From: SZAS-79 sp964599095 | Lineage (GTDB): Bacteria > Pseudomonadota > Gammaproteobacteria > Burkholderiales > SG8-39 | NCBI GenBank assembly: GCA_964599095.1 | Contig: CAZREB010000023.1 | Span: 1-64,000, forward strand | DNA: 64,000 nucleotides | Reading direction: 5' to 3' | Shown here: positions 35,578 through 44,353 of the stretch, piece by piece | Position numbering within the stretch: position 1 is the first letter of the stretch | Layout of the letters: every line of letters starts with the position of its first letter | Notes under the pieces: model-generated | Database searches by the model: none | The model's input: only the letters and a program-made list of their open reading frames with translations | What the model was told of the DNA's origin: nothing | Translations under genes and position numbers: made by a program

Positions 35578-36546
35578 TCAGTTCTCGATCTTGATGCCGG
35601 CGCTCCTGATGATCTGCCCGTAGCGCTCCTGTTCGCGCCGCATCAGCGCCATGAGCTCGTCGGGCGTGTTCGCCGCAGGCTCCATGCCGAGCGTCACGTA
35701 GCGATCCTTGAGGTCCTGCGCCTGCACCGCCTTCTGCACTTCCGCGGAGATCCTCGCGGTGATTTCCCGCGGCGTCCCGGCCGGCGCCGCATAGCCGATC
35801 CATGCGGCCGCGTCGTAGCCCGGGATATTGGCGGCCTCGGCCAGCGGCGGCAGGTCGGGCAGGGCCGAACTGCGCCTCGCGGTCGTCACGCCGTAGCCCT
35901 TGAGCTTGCCGGACTTCACGTGGGTCACGATGGAGGCCACCGTCTCGATCGTGTAGTCGATCTGGCCGCCCATGAGATCGGTGAGCGCGGGCGCGCTGCC
36001 CTTGTACGGCACGTGCCGCGCCTTGATCTGCGCCATCGAATGGAAGAGTTCCGAGAACAGGTGCGCCGTGGCGCCGGTGCCCGACGAGGAGAACGTGTAC
36101 TTGTCCGGGTTGGCGCGAACCAGGGCGACGAGTTCCCTGGCGTTCGCCGCCGGGAAATTCGGCCTCGCAACCAGTGCGAACGGCGCGATTGCGGTCAGCG
36201 TGACCGGCGCGAAGTCCTTGAGGGGTTCGTACGGGATCTTCTGAAGGTTGGGCATGATCGAGATCGGGCCGCTCGAGGCCGCGAGCAGCGTGTAGCCGTC
36301 GGGCGCCGCCTTCGCCACCTGGTCCGAGCCGATCGCGCCGCCGGCACCGGGCTTGTTCTCGACGACGATCGGTTGGCCCAGCGACTGCGAGATCTTCTCA
36401 GCCACAATGCGTGCGGCCAGGTCGGTCGCCTGTCCCGGAGGCCAGGGCACGATCAGCCGGATCGGCTTGTGCGGGTAGGCCTGGGCGAAGGCGGCGAGCG
36501 GCGCCGCGGCGAGGGCGATGCACAGCAACTTGAAACGGGTCTTCAT
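35578..36546 (-). CDS. Bug/TctC-family periplasmic substrate-binding protein
   Basis: A 322-residue receptor with a signal peptide ending AFAQA and the opening YPHKPIRLIVPWPPGQATDL, where the loop reads PWPPGQ instead of PFPPGG; a glutamine here may alter ligand contacts. GSDQVAKAAPDGYTLL and RHVPYKGSAPALTDLMGG are family hallmarks. ATG at 36546 is chosen because the signal starts there. It lies 73 bases after a thiolase gene on the same strand and may be transcribed with it, which would tie its ligand to beta-oxidation substrates. Orphan of a permease, as is common in this family. Confidence 0.92.
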   Translation of the reverse strand: MKTRFKLLCIALAAAPLAAFAQAYPHKPIRLIVPWPPGQATDLAARIVAEKISQSLGQPIVVENKPGAGGAIGSDQVAKAAPDGYTLLAASSGPISIMPNLQKIPYEPLKDFAPVTLTAIAPFALVARPNFPAANARELVALVRANPDKYTFSSSGTGATAHLFSELFHSMAQIKARHVPYKGSAPALTDLMGGQIDYTIETVASIVTHVKSGKLKGYGVTTARRSSALPDLPPLAEAANIPGYDAAAWIGYAAPAGTPREITARISAEVQKAVQAQDLKDRYVTLGMEPAANTPDELMALMRREQERYGQIIRSAGIKIEN

Positions 36547-36619
36547 TACCTGGTCTCCATGGAATAAAAAGGGCGCCTCGGTCGGCGCCCCACCCCTCTG
36601 TTGTGAAGGCAACTGCGCC

Positions 36620-37798
36620 TTACACCACTTCGAACAATCCCGCCGCCCCCATTCCGCCGCCGATGCACATCGTCACGACAACGAGCTTGGCGCCGCGGCG
36701 CTTGCCTTCGATCAGCGCGTGGCCGACCAGCCGCGCGCCCGAGACGCCGTACGGGTGGCCGACGGCGATCGCGCCGCCGTTGACGTTCAGCCGGTCGTTC
36801 GGGATGCCGAGCTTGTCGCGGCAGTAGATCACCTGCACCGCAAAGGCCTCGTTCAGTTCCCACAGGTCGATGTCCTCGACCTTCTTGCCGGCGCGCTTGA
36901 GCAGCTTGGGTACCGCGTAGACCGGGCCGATGCCCATCTCGTCGGGTTCGAGGCCCGCCACCGCGAAGCCGCGGAAGATACCCATCGGCTTGAGTCCCTT
37001 GGCCGCCGCAACCTTGTCGCTCATCACGACCGCGGCCGAAGCGCCGTCGGAGAACTGGCTCGCGTTGCCGGCCGCGATCACGCCGCCTTCGATGGCGGGC
37101 TTGATCGTCGAGACGCCTTCGTAGGTGGTTCCCGGGCGAATGCCTTCGTCCTCCGACGCGGTGACTTCGCGCGTGGATTCCACGTTGGTGTTCTTGTCGA
37201 TCACCTTCATCGTCGTCGTGATCGGCACGATCTCGTCCTTGAACTTGCCGGCCTCGCGCGCGGCCGCCGCCTTGTTCTGGCTGTCGACGCCGTAGCGGTC
37301 CTGCACCTCGCGGCCGATGTTGTAGCGCTTGGACACCATCTCGGCGGTCTGCAGCATGTTCCAGTAGATCGTCGGCTTGTTCGCCTTCAGCCACGGGTCG
37401 GCCGCCATGTGGCGGTTGGCCTCGTTCTGCACGCACGAAATCGACTCGACGCCGCCGGCCACGAAGATGTCGGCTTCGCCCACGAGCACGCGTTGCGCGG
37501 CGAGCGCGATCGTCTGCAGCCCGGAGGAGCAGAAGCGGTTCACGGTCATGCCCGAGACGGTGACGGGCATGCCTGCGCGCAGCGCGATCTGGCGCGCGAT
37601 GTTGCCGCCGGTGGCGCCTTCGGGCGTCGCGCAGCCCATGATCACGTCCTCGACCTCGGCGGGGTCGAGCTTTGCGCGCTCGAGCGCCGCCTTGACGACG
37701 TGCCCGCCCATGGTCGCGCCGTGGGTCATGTTGAGGGCGCCGCGCCAGGACTTGCACAGCGGCGTTCTTGCGGTGGAAACGACGACGGCTTCGGTCAT
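36620..37798 (-). CDS. Acetyl-CoA acyltransferase (thiolase)
   Basis: A 392-residue degradative thiolase. Nucleophile C90 is in NRFCSSGLQTI; NEAFAVQVIYC, NGGAIAVGHPYGVSGARL and CIGGGMGAAG hold the remaining active-site residues. GHPYG in place of GHPLG is a feature of the FadA-like subgroup. It cleaves 3-ketoacyl-CoA and lies 21 bases after a lipoprotein gene, which itself overlaps the FadB-like gene, so the three form one operon. It is not a close copy of the thiolase near 13 kb: their N-terminal halves differ, suggesting different chain-length or branching preference. Confidence 0.93.
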   Translation of the reverse strand: MTEAVVVSTARTPLCKSWRGALNMTHGATMGGHVVKAALERAKLDPAEVEDVIMGCATPEGATGGNIARQIALRAGMPVTVSGMTVNRFCSSGLQTIALAAQRVLVGEADIFVAGGVESISCVQNEANRHMAADPWLKANKPTIYWNMLQTAEMVSKRYNIGREVQDRYGVDSQNKAAAAREAGKFKDEIVPITTTMKVIDKNTNVESTREVTASEDEGIRPGTTYEGVSTIKPAIEGGVIAAGNASQFSDGASAAVVMSDKVAAAKGLKPMGIFRGFAVAGLEPDEMGIGPVYAVPKLLKRAGKKVEDIDLWELNEAFAVQVIYCRDKLGIPNDRLNVNGGAIAVGHPYGVSGARLVGHALIEGKRRGAKLVVVTMCIGGGMGAAGLFEVV

Positions 37799-37819
37799 GG
37801 TGTCACTCCTCGTGGGGGA

Positions 37820-38371
37820 TCAGGGCAAGAGCTTGAGCGATTCGAAGAACCGGCCGGCATCGCGGTCGTTCTCGGTGCCGGCCGGGCCGGCGTAGGTCTG
37901 CTCGACCAGCACGCCGGTGACCATGAAGACCTGCTGGCGCAGGCGCGTCTTCGTCTGCGGCTGGTCGATCACGTAGGCCAGTCCGTTGATGCCGTCGACG
38001 GTCACGTTGCGCCTGGACAGCAGCTTGGCGCCTGGGCTGGTCTTCAGTGCCTCGGCCGCCGCGACCTCGAGCAGGCGCGCCTGGCCCGCGGCGGTGGAAG
38101 GCGTGCGCGGGACCAGCGTCCACGCGGTGCCGTAGTAGCGGTCGCCCGCCTTCAGTTCGCGCAGGTGGGTGGAGACGGTCTGGCCCGAGTCGATCTTGGT
38201 TTCCTTGAGGCTCTCGGTCGGCTTGCCGGGAAAATTCACGTAATGCCGCGACTGCCGCGAAGAGTTGTCGTGCCAGCGCGGGTGCATCGGCGTGAATGGG
38301 TCGTCCGGCGTGACGCAGCCGGCCGCGCCCAGCACCGCGGCCAGCAGGACGACGCGCGCTCCGGCTCTCAT
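37820..38371 (-). CDS. Putative lipoprotein embedded in a beta-oxidation operon
   Basis: A 183-residue protein starting MRAGARVVLLAAVLGAAGC with a lipobox (AAGC) at 16-19, so probably a membrane-anchored periplasmic protein. The ATG overlaps the stop of the FadB-like gene (ATGA), and the thiolase gene follows 21 bases later. The mature part, with YVNFPGKPTES and later LAYVIDQPQTKTRLRQQVFM, looks like a compact mixed alpha/beta domain; I do not recognise the family with confidence. Its position between two cytoplasmic enzymes of one pathway is odd and may point to a role in sensing or uptake of lipid substrates. Confidence 0.75.
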   Translation of the reverse strand: MRAGARVVLLAAVLGAAGCVTPDDPFTPMHPRWHDNSSRQSRHYVNFPGKPTESLKETKIDSGQTVSTHLRELKAGDRYYGTAWTLVPRTPSTAAGQARLLEVAAAEALKTSPGAKLLSRRNVTVDGINGLAYVIDQPQTKTRLRQQVFMVTGVLVEQTYAGPAGTENDRDAGRFFESLKLLP

Positions 38372-40461
38372 CCGTTGAACCTCTTGCCTTCGTTCGCCAG
38401 CTTCACGAGGAGCGGGGCGGGCTTCCAGACTTCGCCCATGTAGCCCTTCCGGAACTTCTCGATAGACGCGAGCACCTTCGGCAGGCCCACGGTGTCGGCG
38501 TAGAACATCGGGCCGCCGCGGTACGGCGGGAACCCGTAGCCGGTCAGGTAGACCATGTCGATGTCGGAGGCGCGCAGCGCGATGCCTTCCTCGAGGATGT
38601 AGGCCGCCTCGTTGACCAGCGCGTAGATCAGGCGCTCGACGATCTCCTCGTCCGAAATGTTCCGGACCTGGATGTTGTTCGCCTTGCGGTAGTCGGCGAT
38701 GATCTTGTCGACTTCGGGGTCCGGGATCGGCTTGCGGCTCCCGGCTTCGTAGAGGTACCACCCCTTGCCGGTCTTCTGGCCGAAGCGGCCGAGTTCCGCG
38801 ATCTTGTCGCCGATCTTCGAGTAGACGAAATTCGGGCGCTCGACGTAGCGGCGCTTGCGGATCTCCCAGCCGATGTCCAGGCCCGCCATGTCGCCCATCG
38901 CGAGCGGCCCCATCGCCATGCCCCATTTCTGCACGGCAGCGTCGACCTGCTGCGGGCTGCAGCCTTCGTCGAGCAGGAACAGCGACTGCTGGCCGTATTT
39001 CTCGATCATGCGGTTGCCGATGAATCCGTCGCAGACGCCCGAGACCACCGGCACCTTCTTGATCTTCTTGCCCAGCGCCATCGTGGTGGCGAGCACGTCG
39101 TTGGCGGTGCGCTTGCCGCGCACCACTTCGAGCAGCCGCATCACGTTGGCCGGCGAGAAGAAATGCGTGCCGATGACGTCGGTCGGGCGGCCGGTGACCT
39201 CCGCGATCTGGTCGACGTCGAGCGTGGAAGTGTTGGTGGCGAGGATCGCGCCCGGCTTCATCAGGGCGTCGAGCTTCCGGAAGATGTCCTGCTTCACGTC
39301 CATGCGCTCGAACACCGCTTCGATCACGATGTCGGCGTCCTTGCCGGCCGAGAGGTCGAGCGCAGGCGTGATCAAGGCCATGCGCTTGTCCATCTCCTCC
39401 TGCTTGAGACGGCCCTTGGAGACGGTGCTGGCGTAGTTCTTCCTGATGGTCGCGATACCGCGGTCGAGCGCTTCCTGCTTCATCTCGATGATCGTGACCG
39501 GGATGCCGGCGTTGACCAGGCTCATCGTGATGCCGCCGCCCATGGTGCCCGCGCCTATCACGGCCGCCTTCTCGATCTTGCGGGTCGGGGTGTCCTCGGG
39601 AACGTCCGGGATCTTGGTCGTCTGGCGCTCGGCGAAGAACATGTGGCGCAACGCCTTCGATTCGCTGCCCTCCACGAGCCCGGCGAAGCGGCGCCGCTCT
39701 TCCTTGCGGCCCTCGTCGAACGGCAGGTTCACCGCGGCCTCGACGCACCCGAGGATCTCGAGGGGCGCGGGGTAGCCGCGCGATGCCTTCGTGATCTCGA
39801 CCCTCGCGGCATCGAAGAATGCCTTCGGGTCGCCCTCCACCTTGACCTTGAGGTCGCGAATGCGGCGCGGTCCCTTCTTCTCGACGATCAGCTGCTTGGC
39901 GAATTCAATCGCGCCTTCTAGCAGGTCGCCGGTCACCAGCTTGTCGACCAGCCCCAGCACCACGCCTTTCTCGGCAGGAACCGGATTGCCCGTGGTCATC
40001 ATCTTCAATGCTTCCGCAGCGCCTATGACGCGCGGCAGGCGCTGCGTGCCTCCGGATCCGGGCAGGATGCCGAGCTTCACTTCGGGCAGCCCCAGCAGTG
40101 CGCCAGGCAGCGCCACCCGATAGTGGCAGCCGAGCGCGAGCTCCAGGCCGCCACCGAGGGCGAAGCCGCCGATTGCGGCGATCATCGGCTTGGAGAAGTT
40201 GTCCTGCATGTCGTTGATCTCGGGCAGCGTCGGCGGCATCGTCGTCTTCGGCGTGTTGAATTCGCGGATGTCCGCGCCGCCCGAAAACGCCTTGGCCGAG
40301 CCCATGATCACCAGGGCGGTCACCGCCGGATCGGCCTCGGCCTTCCTGATGCCGTCGGCGATCCCTGGGCGCAGCACGCTGCCCAGCCCGTTGACCGGAG
40401 GGTTGTTCATCACGATGACGGCGATGCCGTCGCGTACCGAATAGGTGGTTGCGTCACTCAT
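38368..40461 (-). CDS. Multifunctional enoyl-CoA hydratase / 3-hydroxyacyl-CoA dehydrogenase (FadB-like)
   Basis: A 697-residue fusion protein. The crotonase part has ALGGGLELALGCH and LPEVKLGILPGSGGTQRLPR, with both glutamates. The dehydrogenase part starts near residue 298 with VIGAGTMGGGITMSL and includes ATNTSTLDVD and GTHFFSPANVMRLLEVV with the catalytic histidine, then two C-terminal helical repeats. It hydrates enoyl-CoA and oxidises 3-hydroxyacyl-CoA. Together with the thiolase two genes on it forms the second complete beta-oxidation set of the window. It differs from the set near 14-16 kb in its linker and C-terminal regions. It follows the liv operon on the same strand. Confidence 0.94.
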   Translation of the reverse strand: MSDATTYSVRDGIAVIVMNNPPVNGLGSVLRPGIADGIRKAEADPAVTALVIMGSAKAFSGGADIREFNTPKTTMPPTLPEINDMQDNFSKPMIAAIGGFALGGGLELALGCHYRVALPGALLGLPEVKLGILPGSGGTQRLPRVIGAAEALKMMTTGNPVPAEKGVVLGLVDKLVTGDLLEGAIEFAKQLIVEKKGPRRIRDLKVKVEGDPKAFFDAARVEITKASRGYPAPLEILGCVEAAVNLPFDEGRKEERRRFAGLVEGSESKALRHMFFAERQTTKIPDVPEDTPTRKIEKAAVIGAGTMGGGITMSLVNAGIPVTIIEMKQEALDRGIATIRKNYASTVSKGRLKQEEMDKRMALITPALDLSAGKDADIVIEAVFERMDVKQDIFRKLDALMKPGAILATNTSTLDVDQIAEVTGRPTDVIGTHFFSPANVMRLLEVVRGKRTANDVLATTMALGKKIKKVPVVSGVCDGFIGNRMIEKYGQQSLFLLDEGCSPQQVDAAVQKWGMAMGPLAMGDMAGLDIGWEIRKRRYVERPNFVYSKIGDKIAELGRFGQKTGKGWYLYEAGSRKPIPDPEVDKIIADYRKANNIQVRNISDEEIVERLIYALVNEAAYILEEGIALRASDIDMVYLTGYGFPPYRGGPMFYADTVGLPKVLASIEKFRKGYMGEVWKPAPLLVKLANEGKRFNG

Positions 40462-40518
40462 TGGGAACTCCAGTGTAGGAACCGGGATTTTACCCGCTCA
40501 TTTCGTCGGAGGAGGTTT

Positions 40519-40542
40519 GAGGAGGGGGCGGAGCCCCCTCTT
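40519..40542. repeat. GC-rich hairpin after livF (copy 1)
   Basis: GAGGGGGC and GCCCCCTC form an eight-base stem with a three-base loop, ending nine bases beyond the livF stop. The core CGGAGCCCCCTC recurs behind livK and inside the start of the hydrolase gene near 50.0 kb. No T-run follows on the minus strand, so a rho-independent terminator is doubtful; 3'-end protection or a small dispersed repeat is as likely. Confidence 0.5.
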
Positions 40543-40551
40543 CTCGTCTCG

Positions 40552-41247
40552 TCAGACCTCCAGCCACTCCTTGCGCATCGCGGCATCCTCTCTCACATCG
40601 TGCGGCTTGCCTTCGAACACAATGCTGCCGTGGCCCATCACGTAGAGCCGCTCCGAGATGTCGAGCGCGATCGCGAGCTTCTGCTCCACCAGCAGGATCG
40701 ACACGCCGCGTTTCCTGATCTCCTCGAACAGCAGCGCCACCTGCTCGACGATCTTCGGCGCGAGGCCCTCGGTGGGCTCGTCGATCATGACAAGCGCCGG
40801 GTCGCCCATCAGCGTCCGGCACAGCGTCAGCATCTGCTGCTCGCCGCCCGAGAGCACGCCGGCCTCGTTGTCGGCGCGCTCCTTGAGGCGCGGGAACAAC
40901 GTGAACATGTCCTCCATGCCCCAGCGCTCGGATTCGAGCTTGCCCTTCTGGCCGAGCAGCAGGTTCTGGCGCACTGTCAGCGTCGGGAAGATGTCGCGGT
41001 TCTCGGGCACGTAGCCCAGGCCCTTGTGGGCGATCTGGTACGCCTTGAGGCCGACCATCTCCTCACCGCGGAATTTCACCGATCCGCTGCAGTCGACCAT
41101 GCCCATGATCGCCTTGATCGTGGTCGATCGGCCGACGCCGTTCCGCCCGAGCAGGCTGACGATCTCGCCCTTGCCGACCGCCAGGTTGACGCCGTGCAGG
41201 ATGTGGCTCTTGCCGTAGTAGGCGTGCAGGTCCCTGACCTCAAGCAT
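40552..41247 (-). CDS. livF: Branched-chain amino acid-type ABC transporter ATP-binding protein LivF
   Basis: A 231-residue ABC ATPase. The start at 41247 (MLEVRDLHAYYGKSHIL) overlaps the livG end by eight bases. The signature LSGGEQQML and Walker B VMIDEPTEG are intact. Walker A reads GRNGVGRST, with R40 where an invariant lysine normally contacts the ATP phosphates; the codon is CGA, so this is not a one-base slip from AAG or AAA. Usually LivF has GRNGVGKT. The domain would still bind the membrane subunits, and the LivG Walker A may power transport alone. It lies at the end of the livKHMGF operon. Confidence 0.93.
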   Translation of the reverse strand: MLEVRDLHAYYGKSHILHGVNLAVGKGEIVSLLGRNGVGRSTTIKAIMGMVDCSGSVKFRGEEMVGLKAYQIAHKGLGYVPENRDIFPTLTVRQNLLLGQKGKLESERWGMEDMFTLFPRLKERADNEAGVLSGGEQQMLTLCRTLMGDPALVMIDEPTEGLAPKIVEQVALLFEEIRKRGVSILLVEQKLAIALDISERLYVMGHGSIVFEGKPHDVREDAAMRKEWLEV

Positions 41248-42040
41248 GGGAGGCTCCGGCCTCTGCGCCTTCCTTGTGCAGGCCGCCGAGGTAGGCTTCC
41301 TGCACCGCAGGATTGGCACGGATCTCCGTCGGGGTGCCGGTCGCGATGATTTCGCCGTAGACGAGCACCGAGATCCGGTCGGCGAGGTTGAAGACCACGC
41401 CCATGTCGTGCTCCACCATCACCAGCGTCTTGCCCGCGGTCACGCGCCGGATCAACTCGACTACGTTCGAGGTTTCCGAGCGGCTCATGCCGGCGGTGGG
41501 CTCGTCGAGCAGGATCACTCCGGCGCCGCCGGCGATCGTGATGCCGATCTCCAGCGCCCGCTGCTCGGCGTAGGTCAGCAGGCCGGCCGGGCGGGCGCGC
41601 AGGTTCCACAAGCCGATCGACTCGATCACGTCGTTGGCGCGCTCCTGTGCGTCCCTCAGCCCGTTGAGCCGATGCCAGAACGAATACTTGTAGCCGAGCG
41701 ACCAGAGCACCGCGCAGCGCACGTTCTCGAACACCGACAGGTTGTGGAAGATGTTGGTGATCTGGAACGAGCGCGACAGGCCCTTGCGGTTGATCTCGAA
41801 CGGCTTCAGGGCCCCGGTCTCCTCGCCGTTCAGCCGGATCGAGCCCGAGGTCATCGGGAAGCGCCCGCTGATCAGGTTGAACAGCGTCGACTTCCCGGCG
41901 CCGTTCGGCCCGATGATCGCGTGACGCTCGCCCCTGGGAATCGCCAGGTCGACGCCGCGGATGATCTCGGTATTGCCGAAGGACTTGCGCACCGCGGCCA
42001 GCTCGAGCGCCGGTGCCGCTTCGGCCGTAGCGTCGCTCAT
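41240..42040 (-). CDS. livG: Branched-chain amino acid-type ABC transporter ATP-binding protein LivG
   Basis: A 266-residue ABC ATPase with a canonical Walker A (GPNGAGKST, K50) and Walker B VILLDEPTAGM. The signature is LTYAEQRALEI at 155 onward, with alanine where even other LivG proteins (LAYGDQ-like) keep the last glycine. The ATG overlaps the livM stop as ATGA. It energises transport with LivF. In a head-to-tail dimer this signature faces the LivF Walker A, which is itself altered, so both changes fall in one composite ATP site. Confidence 0.93.
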   Translation of the reverse strand: MSDATAEAAPALELAAVRKSFGNTEIIRGVDLAIPRGERHAIIGPNGAGKSTLFNLISGRFPMTSGSIRLNGEETGALKPFEINRKGLSRSFQITNIFHNLSVFENVRCAVLWSLGYKYSFWHRLNGLRDAQERANDVIESIGLWNLRARPAGLLTYAEQRALEIGITIAGGAGVILLDEPTAGMSRSETSNVVELIRRVTAGKTLVMVEHDMGVVFNLADRISVLVYGEIIATGTPTEIRANPAVQEAYLGGLHKEGAEAGASHA

Positions 42041-43323
42041 GTGCGAGCCTCGATGAACTCGGCCTGGATCTCGCCATAGATCTGCGCAACGCGCTTGCGC
42101 GCGGCGTTGAAGAACCAGCCGCCGACGACCCACAGCCCGATCGCCACCGCCCATGGCAGCGCGCCCGCGGCATCGAATTCGAGGCCGAACATCTTCATCG
42201 CCGTCCCGTTGGCGCTGTCCACCGAGACCTTGTAGGTCATTTCCACGGTCAGGATCAGCGCGGCCAGCACCAGCAGGCCGCTCGCGCCGGCCGCGGCGTA
42301 CGCGCGCCAGATGCGCCCGAAGCGTTTGCGGGCGACCAGCTGCACCTGCATCATGATCAGGCTTGCGATGCCGCCGGGCGCGAACATCACCATCATCATG
42401 AAGAACAGGCCGAGGTAGAGCAGCCACGCCTTGGTGTGGTCGGACAGCGCGACCACGAAATACACGAATACGCAGGCGCCGATGATCGGCCCGAAGAAGA
42501 ATCCGACCCCGCCGATGAAGGCGGCCAGCAGCACGCCGCCGGAGCGCGCCGCACTCACGTTCTCGGCGGTCACGATCTCGAAGTTGATCACGCCGAGCGC
42601 GCCCGCGACGCCGGCGAAGAACGCCGAGATGATCAGCGTCAGCCAGCGCACGCGCTGCGTGTCGTAGCCGACGAATTCGGCCCGCTCCGGGTTGTCGCGC
42701 ACCGCGTTCGCAATGCGCCCGAGCGGCGTGTGCGCCCAGGCGTACATCAGGACCATCGAAAGCAGGCACCACAGCGCGATCAGGTAGTACACCTGCACCG
42801 CCGGGCCGAACGTGATCCCGAGGAAAGGCTGGCCGAACACGCGGTTGGTCGTGATCCCGCCCTCGCCGCCGAAGAAGTCGGGGAACATCAGCGAGCAGTT
42901 GAACACCAGCTCGCCGATGCCCAGCGTGATCATCGCGAAGGTGGTGCCGGCGCGCTTGGTCGTCACGTAGCCGAAGAGCACGCCGAAAAACGCGCCGGCC
43001 AGGCCGCCGACCAGCGGCAGCAGCGACACCGGCATCCAGATCTGCCCCTTCGAGGCCATGTTCAGCGTGTGCACCGCGATGTAGGCGCCCAGGCCCGAGT
43101 ACACCGCGTGGCCGAAGGACAGCATGCCGCTCTGGCCGAGCAGCATGTTGTACGACAGCGCGAAGATGATCGCGATGCCCATCTGCGACATCAGCGTGAT
43201 CGCGAAGCCCTGCGTGAAGAAGACCGGCAGCACGGCCATCAGCACGACCGTCAGGCCCCAGATCACCCAGCGCGCGAGGTTGATCGGGCGGAAGCGCACC
43301 GTCGATGCGGCCATCGTGGCCAT
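42037..43323 (-). CDS. livM: Branched-chain amino acid-type ABC transporter permease LivM
   Basis: A 428-residue inner-membrane protein with about ten hydrophobic segments. ALSYNMLLGQSGMLSFGHAVY and the EAA-like loop RIANAVRDNPERAEFVGYD are typical of LivM. The MFAPGGIASLIM stretch near residue 330 is where many family members end; here a further 90 or so residues follow with one or two more hydrophobic helices (SGLLVLAALIL; WAVAIGLWVVGGWF), an extension seen in some but not all LivM proteins. The start overlaps the livH stop by one base (TGATG). It forms the translocation pore with LivH. Confidence 0.93.
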   Translation of the reverse strand: MATMAASTVRFRPINLARWVIWGLTVVLMAVLPVFFTQGFAITLMSQMGIAIIFALSYNMLLGQSGMLSFGHAVYSGLGAYIAVHTLNMASKGQIWMPVSLLPLVGGLAGAFFGVLFGYVTTKRAGTTFAMITLGIGELVFNCSLMFPDFFGGEGGITTNRVFGQPFLGITFGPAVQVYYLIALWCLLSMVLMYAWAHTPLGRIANAVRDNPERAEFVGYDTQRVRWLTLIISAFFAGVAGALGVINFEIVTAENVSAARSGGVLLAAFIGGVGFFFGPIIGACVFVYFVVALSDHTKAWLLYLGLFFMMMVMFAPGGIASLIMMQVQLVARKRFGRIWRAYAAAGASGLLVLAALILTVEMTYKVSVDSANGTAMKMFGLEFDAAGALPWAVAIGLWVVGGWFFNAARKRVAQIYGEIQAEFIEART

Positions 43324-44270
43324 CAGTCCGCCCTCGTGCCGAGCAGGCCCTTGGGCCGGAAGATCAGCATCAGCACCAGCAGCAGGTAGGGCAGCACCGG
43401 CGCTACCTGCGAGATCTGCAGCTTCCAGAGCGAATACAGCGGCGTCTGCTCGGTGACGGTGAGGCCGACCGCGCCGAACATGCCGGCCAGCGACCAGTCG
43501 AGCGCGATCGCGAAGGTCTGCAGGATGCCGATCAGCAGCGACGCGAGGAAGGCGCCTGCGAGCGAACCCATGCCGCCGACCACGGCGACCACGAACACGA
43601 TCGGCCCGACCGACGCGGCCATCGAGGGCTCGGTGATGAACGCCACGCCGCCGATCACGCCGGCCAGGCCCGCCAGAGCGGTGCCGCCGCCGAACACGAG
43701 CATGAATACGCGCGGCACGTTGTGGCCGAGCGCCTCGGCGGTGTGCGGGTGGGTGAGCGCGGCCTGGATCACGAGGCCGATTCGGGTGCGCGTGAGCAGC
43801 AGCCACACGGCGAAGAGCATCAGCAGCGCGACCAGCATCATGAAGCCGCGCAGCTTGGGGAACGACGTCGAGTACAGCGTGAAGAGATGGCCATCGAGGG
43901 CCGCCGGCACCCGGAATGGCACCGCGGCCAGGCCCCAGATCACCTTGACCGACTCTTCGATCAGGTAGGCGAGGCCGAACGTGAACAGCAGCTCGGCCAC
44001 ATGGCCCCAGCGGTGCACGCGGCGCAGGCCGTAGCGCTCGACGACGGCGCCCAGCAGCCCGACCACGACCGGCGCGACGAACAGCGCCGGGAAGAAGCCG
44101 ATCTTGAGGCCGACCGAGTAGGCGACGTAGGCGCCGACCATGTAGAACGCGGCATGCGCGAAATTGAGCACGCCCATCATGCTGAAGATCAGCGTCAGCC
44201 CCGACGAAAGCATGAACAGCAGCAGCCCGTAGGACACGCCGTTCAGCAGCGAGATGACGAAGAATTCCAT
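43323..44270 (-). CDS. livH: Branched-chain amino acid-type ABC transporter permease LivH
   Basis: A 315-residue permease with eight or so membrane helices. It opens MEFFVISLLNGVSYGLLLFM, followed by GLTLIFSMMGVLNFAHAAFYM, the LivH hallmark. GMGSLAGAFLASLLIGILQ and the terminal RPKGLLG are also typical. The ATG at 44270 is preferred to an upstream one at 44312 that would put a hairpin inside the gene. Two hairpins, one terminator-like, lie between livK and this gene, so livH and the genes after it may be made in smaller amounts than the receptor. Confidence 0.93.
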   Translation of the reverse strand: MEFFVISLLNGVSYGLLLFMLSSGLTLIFSMMGVLNFAHAAFYMVGAYVAYSVGLKIGFFPALFVAPVVVGLLGAVVERYGLRRVHRWGHVAELLFTFGLAYLIEESVKVIWGLAAVPFRVPAALDGHLFTLYSTSFPKLRGFMMLVALLMLFAVWLLLTRTRIGLVIQAALTHPHTAEALGHNVPRVFMLVFGGGTALAGLAGVIGGVAFITEPSMAASVGPIVFVVAVVGGMGSLAGAFLASLLIGILQTFAIALDWSLAGMFGAVGLTVTEQTPLYSLWKLQISQVAPVLPYLLLVLMLIFRPKGLLGTRAD

Positions 44271-44282
44271 GTGCGCCTGGGC

Positions 44283-44309
44283 GAAAAGAAGGCCGGGCAA
44301 AGCCGGCCT
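44283..44309 (-). terminator. Terminator/attenuator-like hairpin between livK and livH
   Basis: On the minus strand AGGCCGG and CCGGCCT form a seven-base GC stem around a six-base loop and run into TTCTTTTC, a good U-tract. It lies 13 bases before the livH start. Partial termination here would give a surplus of receptor over permease, as is common for ABC operons. Confidence 0.6.
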
Positions 44310-44329
44310 CATTTTGTCGGGGGAGGTCC

Positions 44330-44353
44330 GAGGAGGGGGGCGGAGCCCCCTCT
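44330..44353. repeat. GC-rich hairpin after livK (copy 2)
   Basis: GAGGGGGGC and GCCCCCTC pair as in the copy behind livF, with the identical core CGGAGCCCCCTC at 44341-44352. It ends six bases from the livK stop. Flanks are also similar to copy 1 (both have a TCGG-GGAGGT-like left flank), so the two are related by duplication or by common origin. Confidence 0.55.

Noticed and set aside
40519..40542. Rho-independent terminator of the liv operon
   Set aside because: The stem is good, but the minus strand downstream has no U-tract, so it is listed as a repeat/hairpin only.
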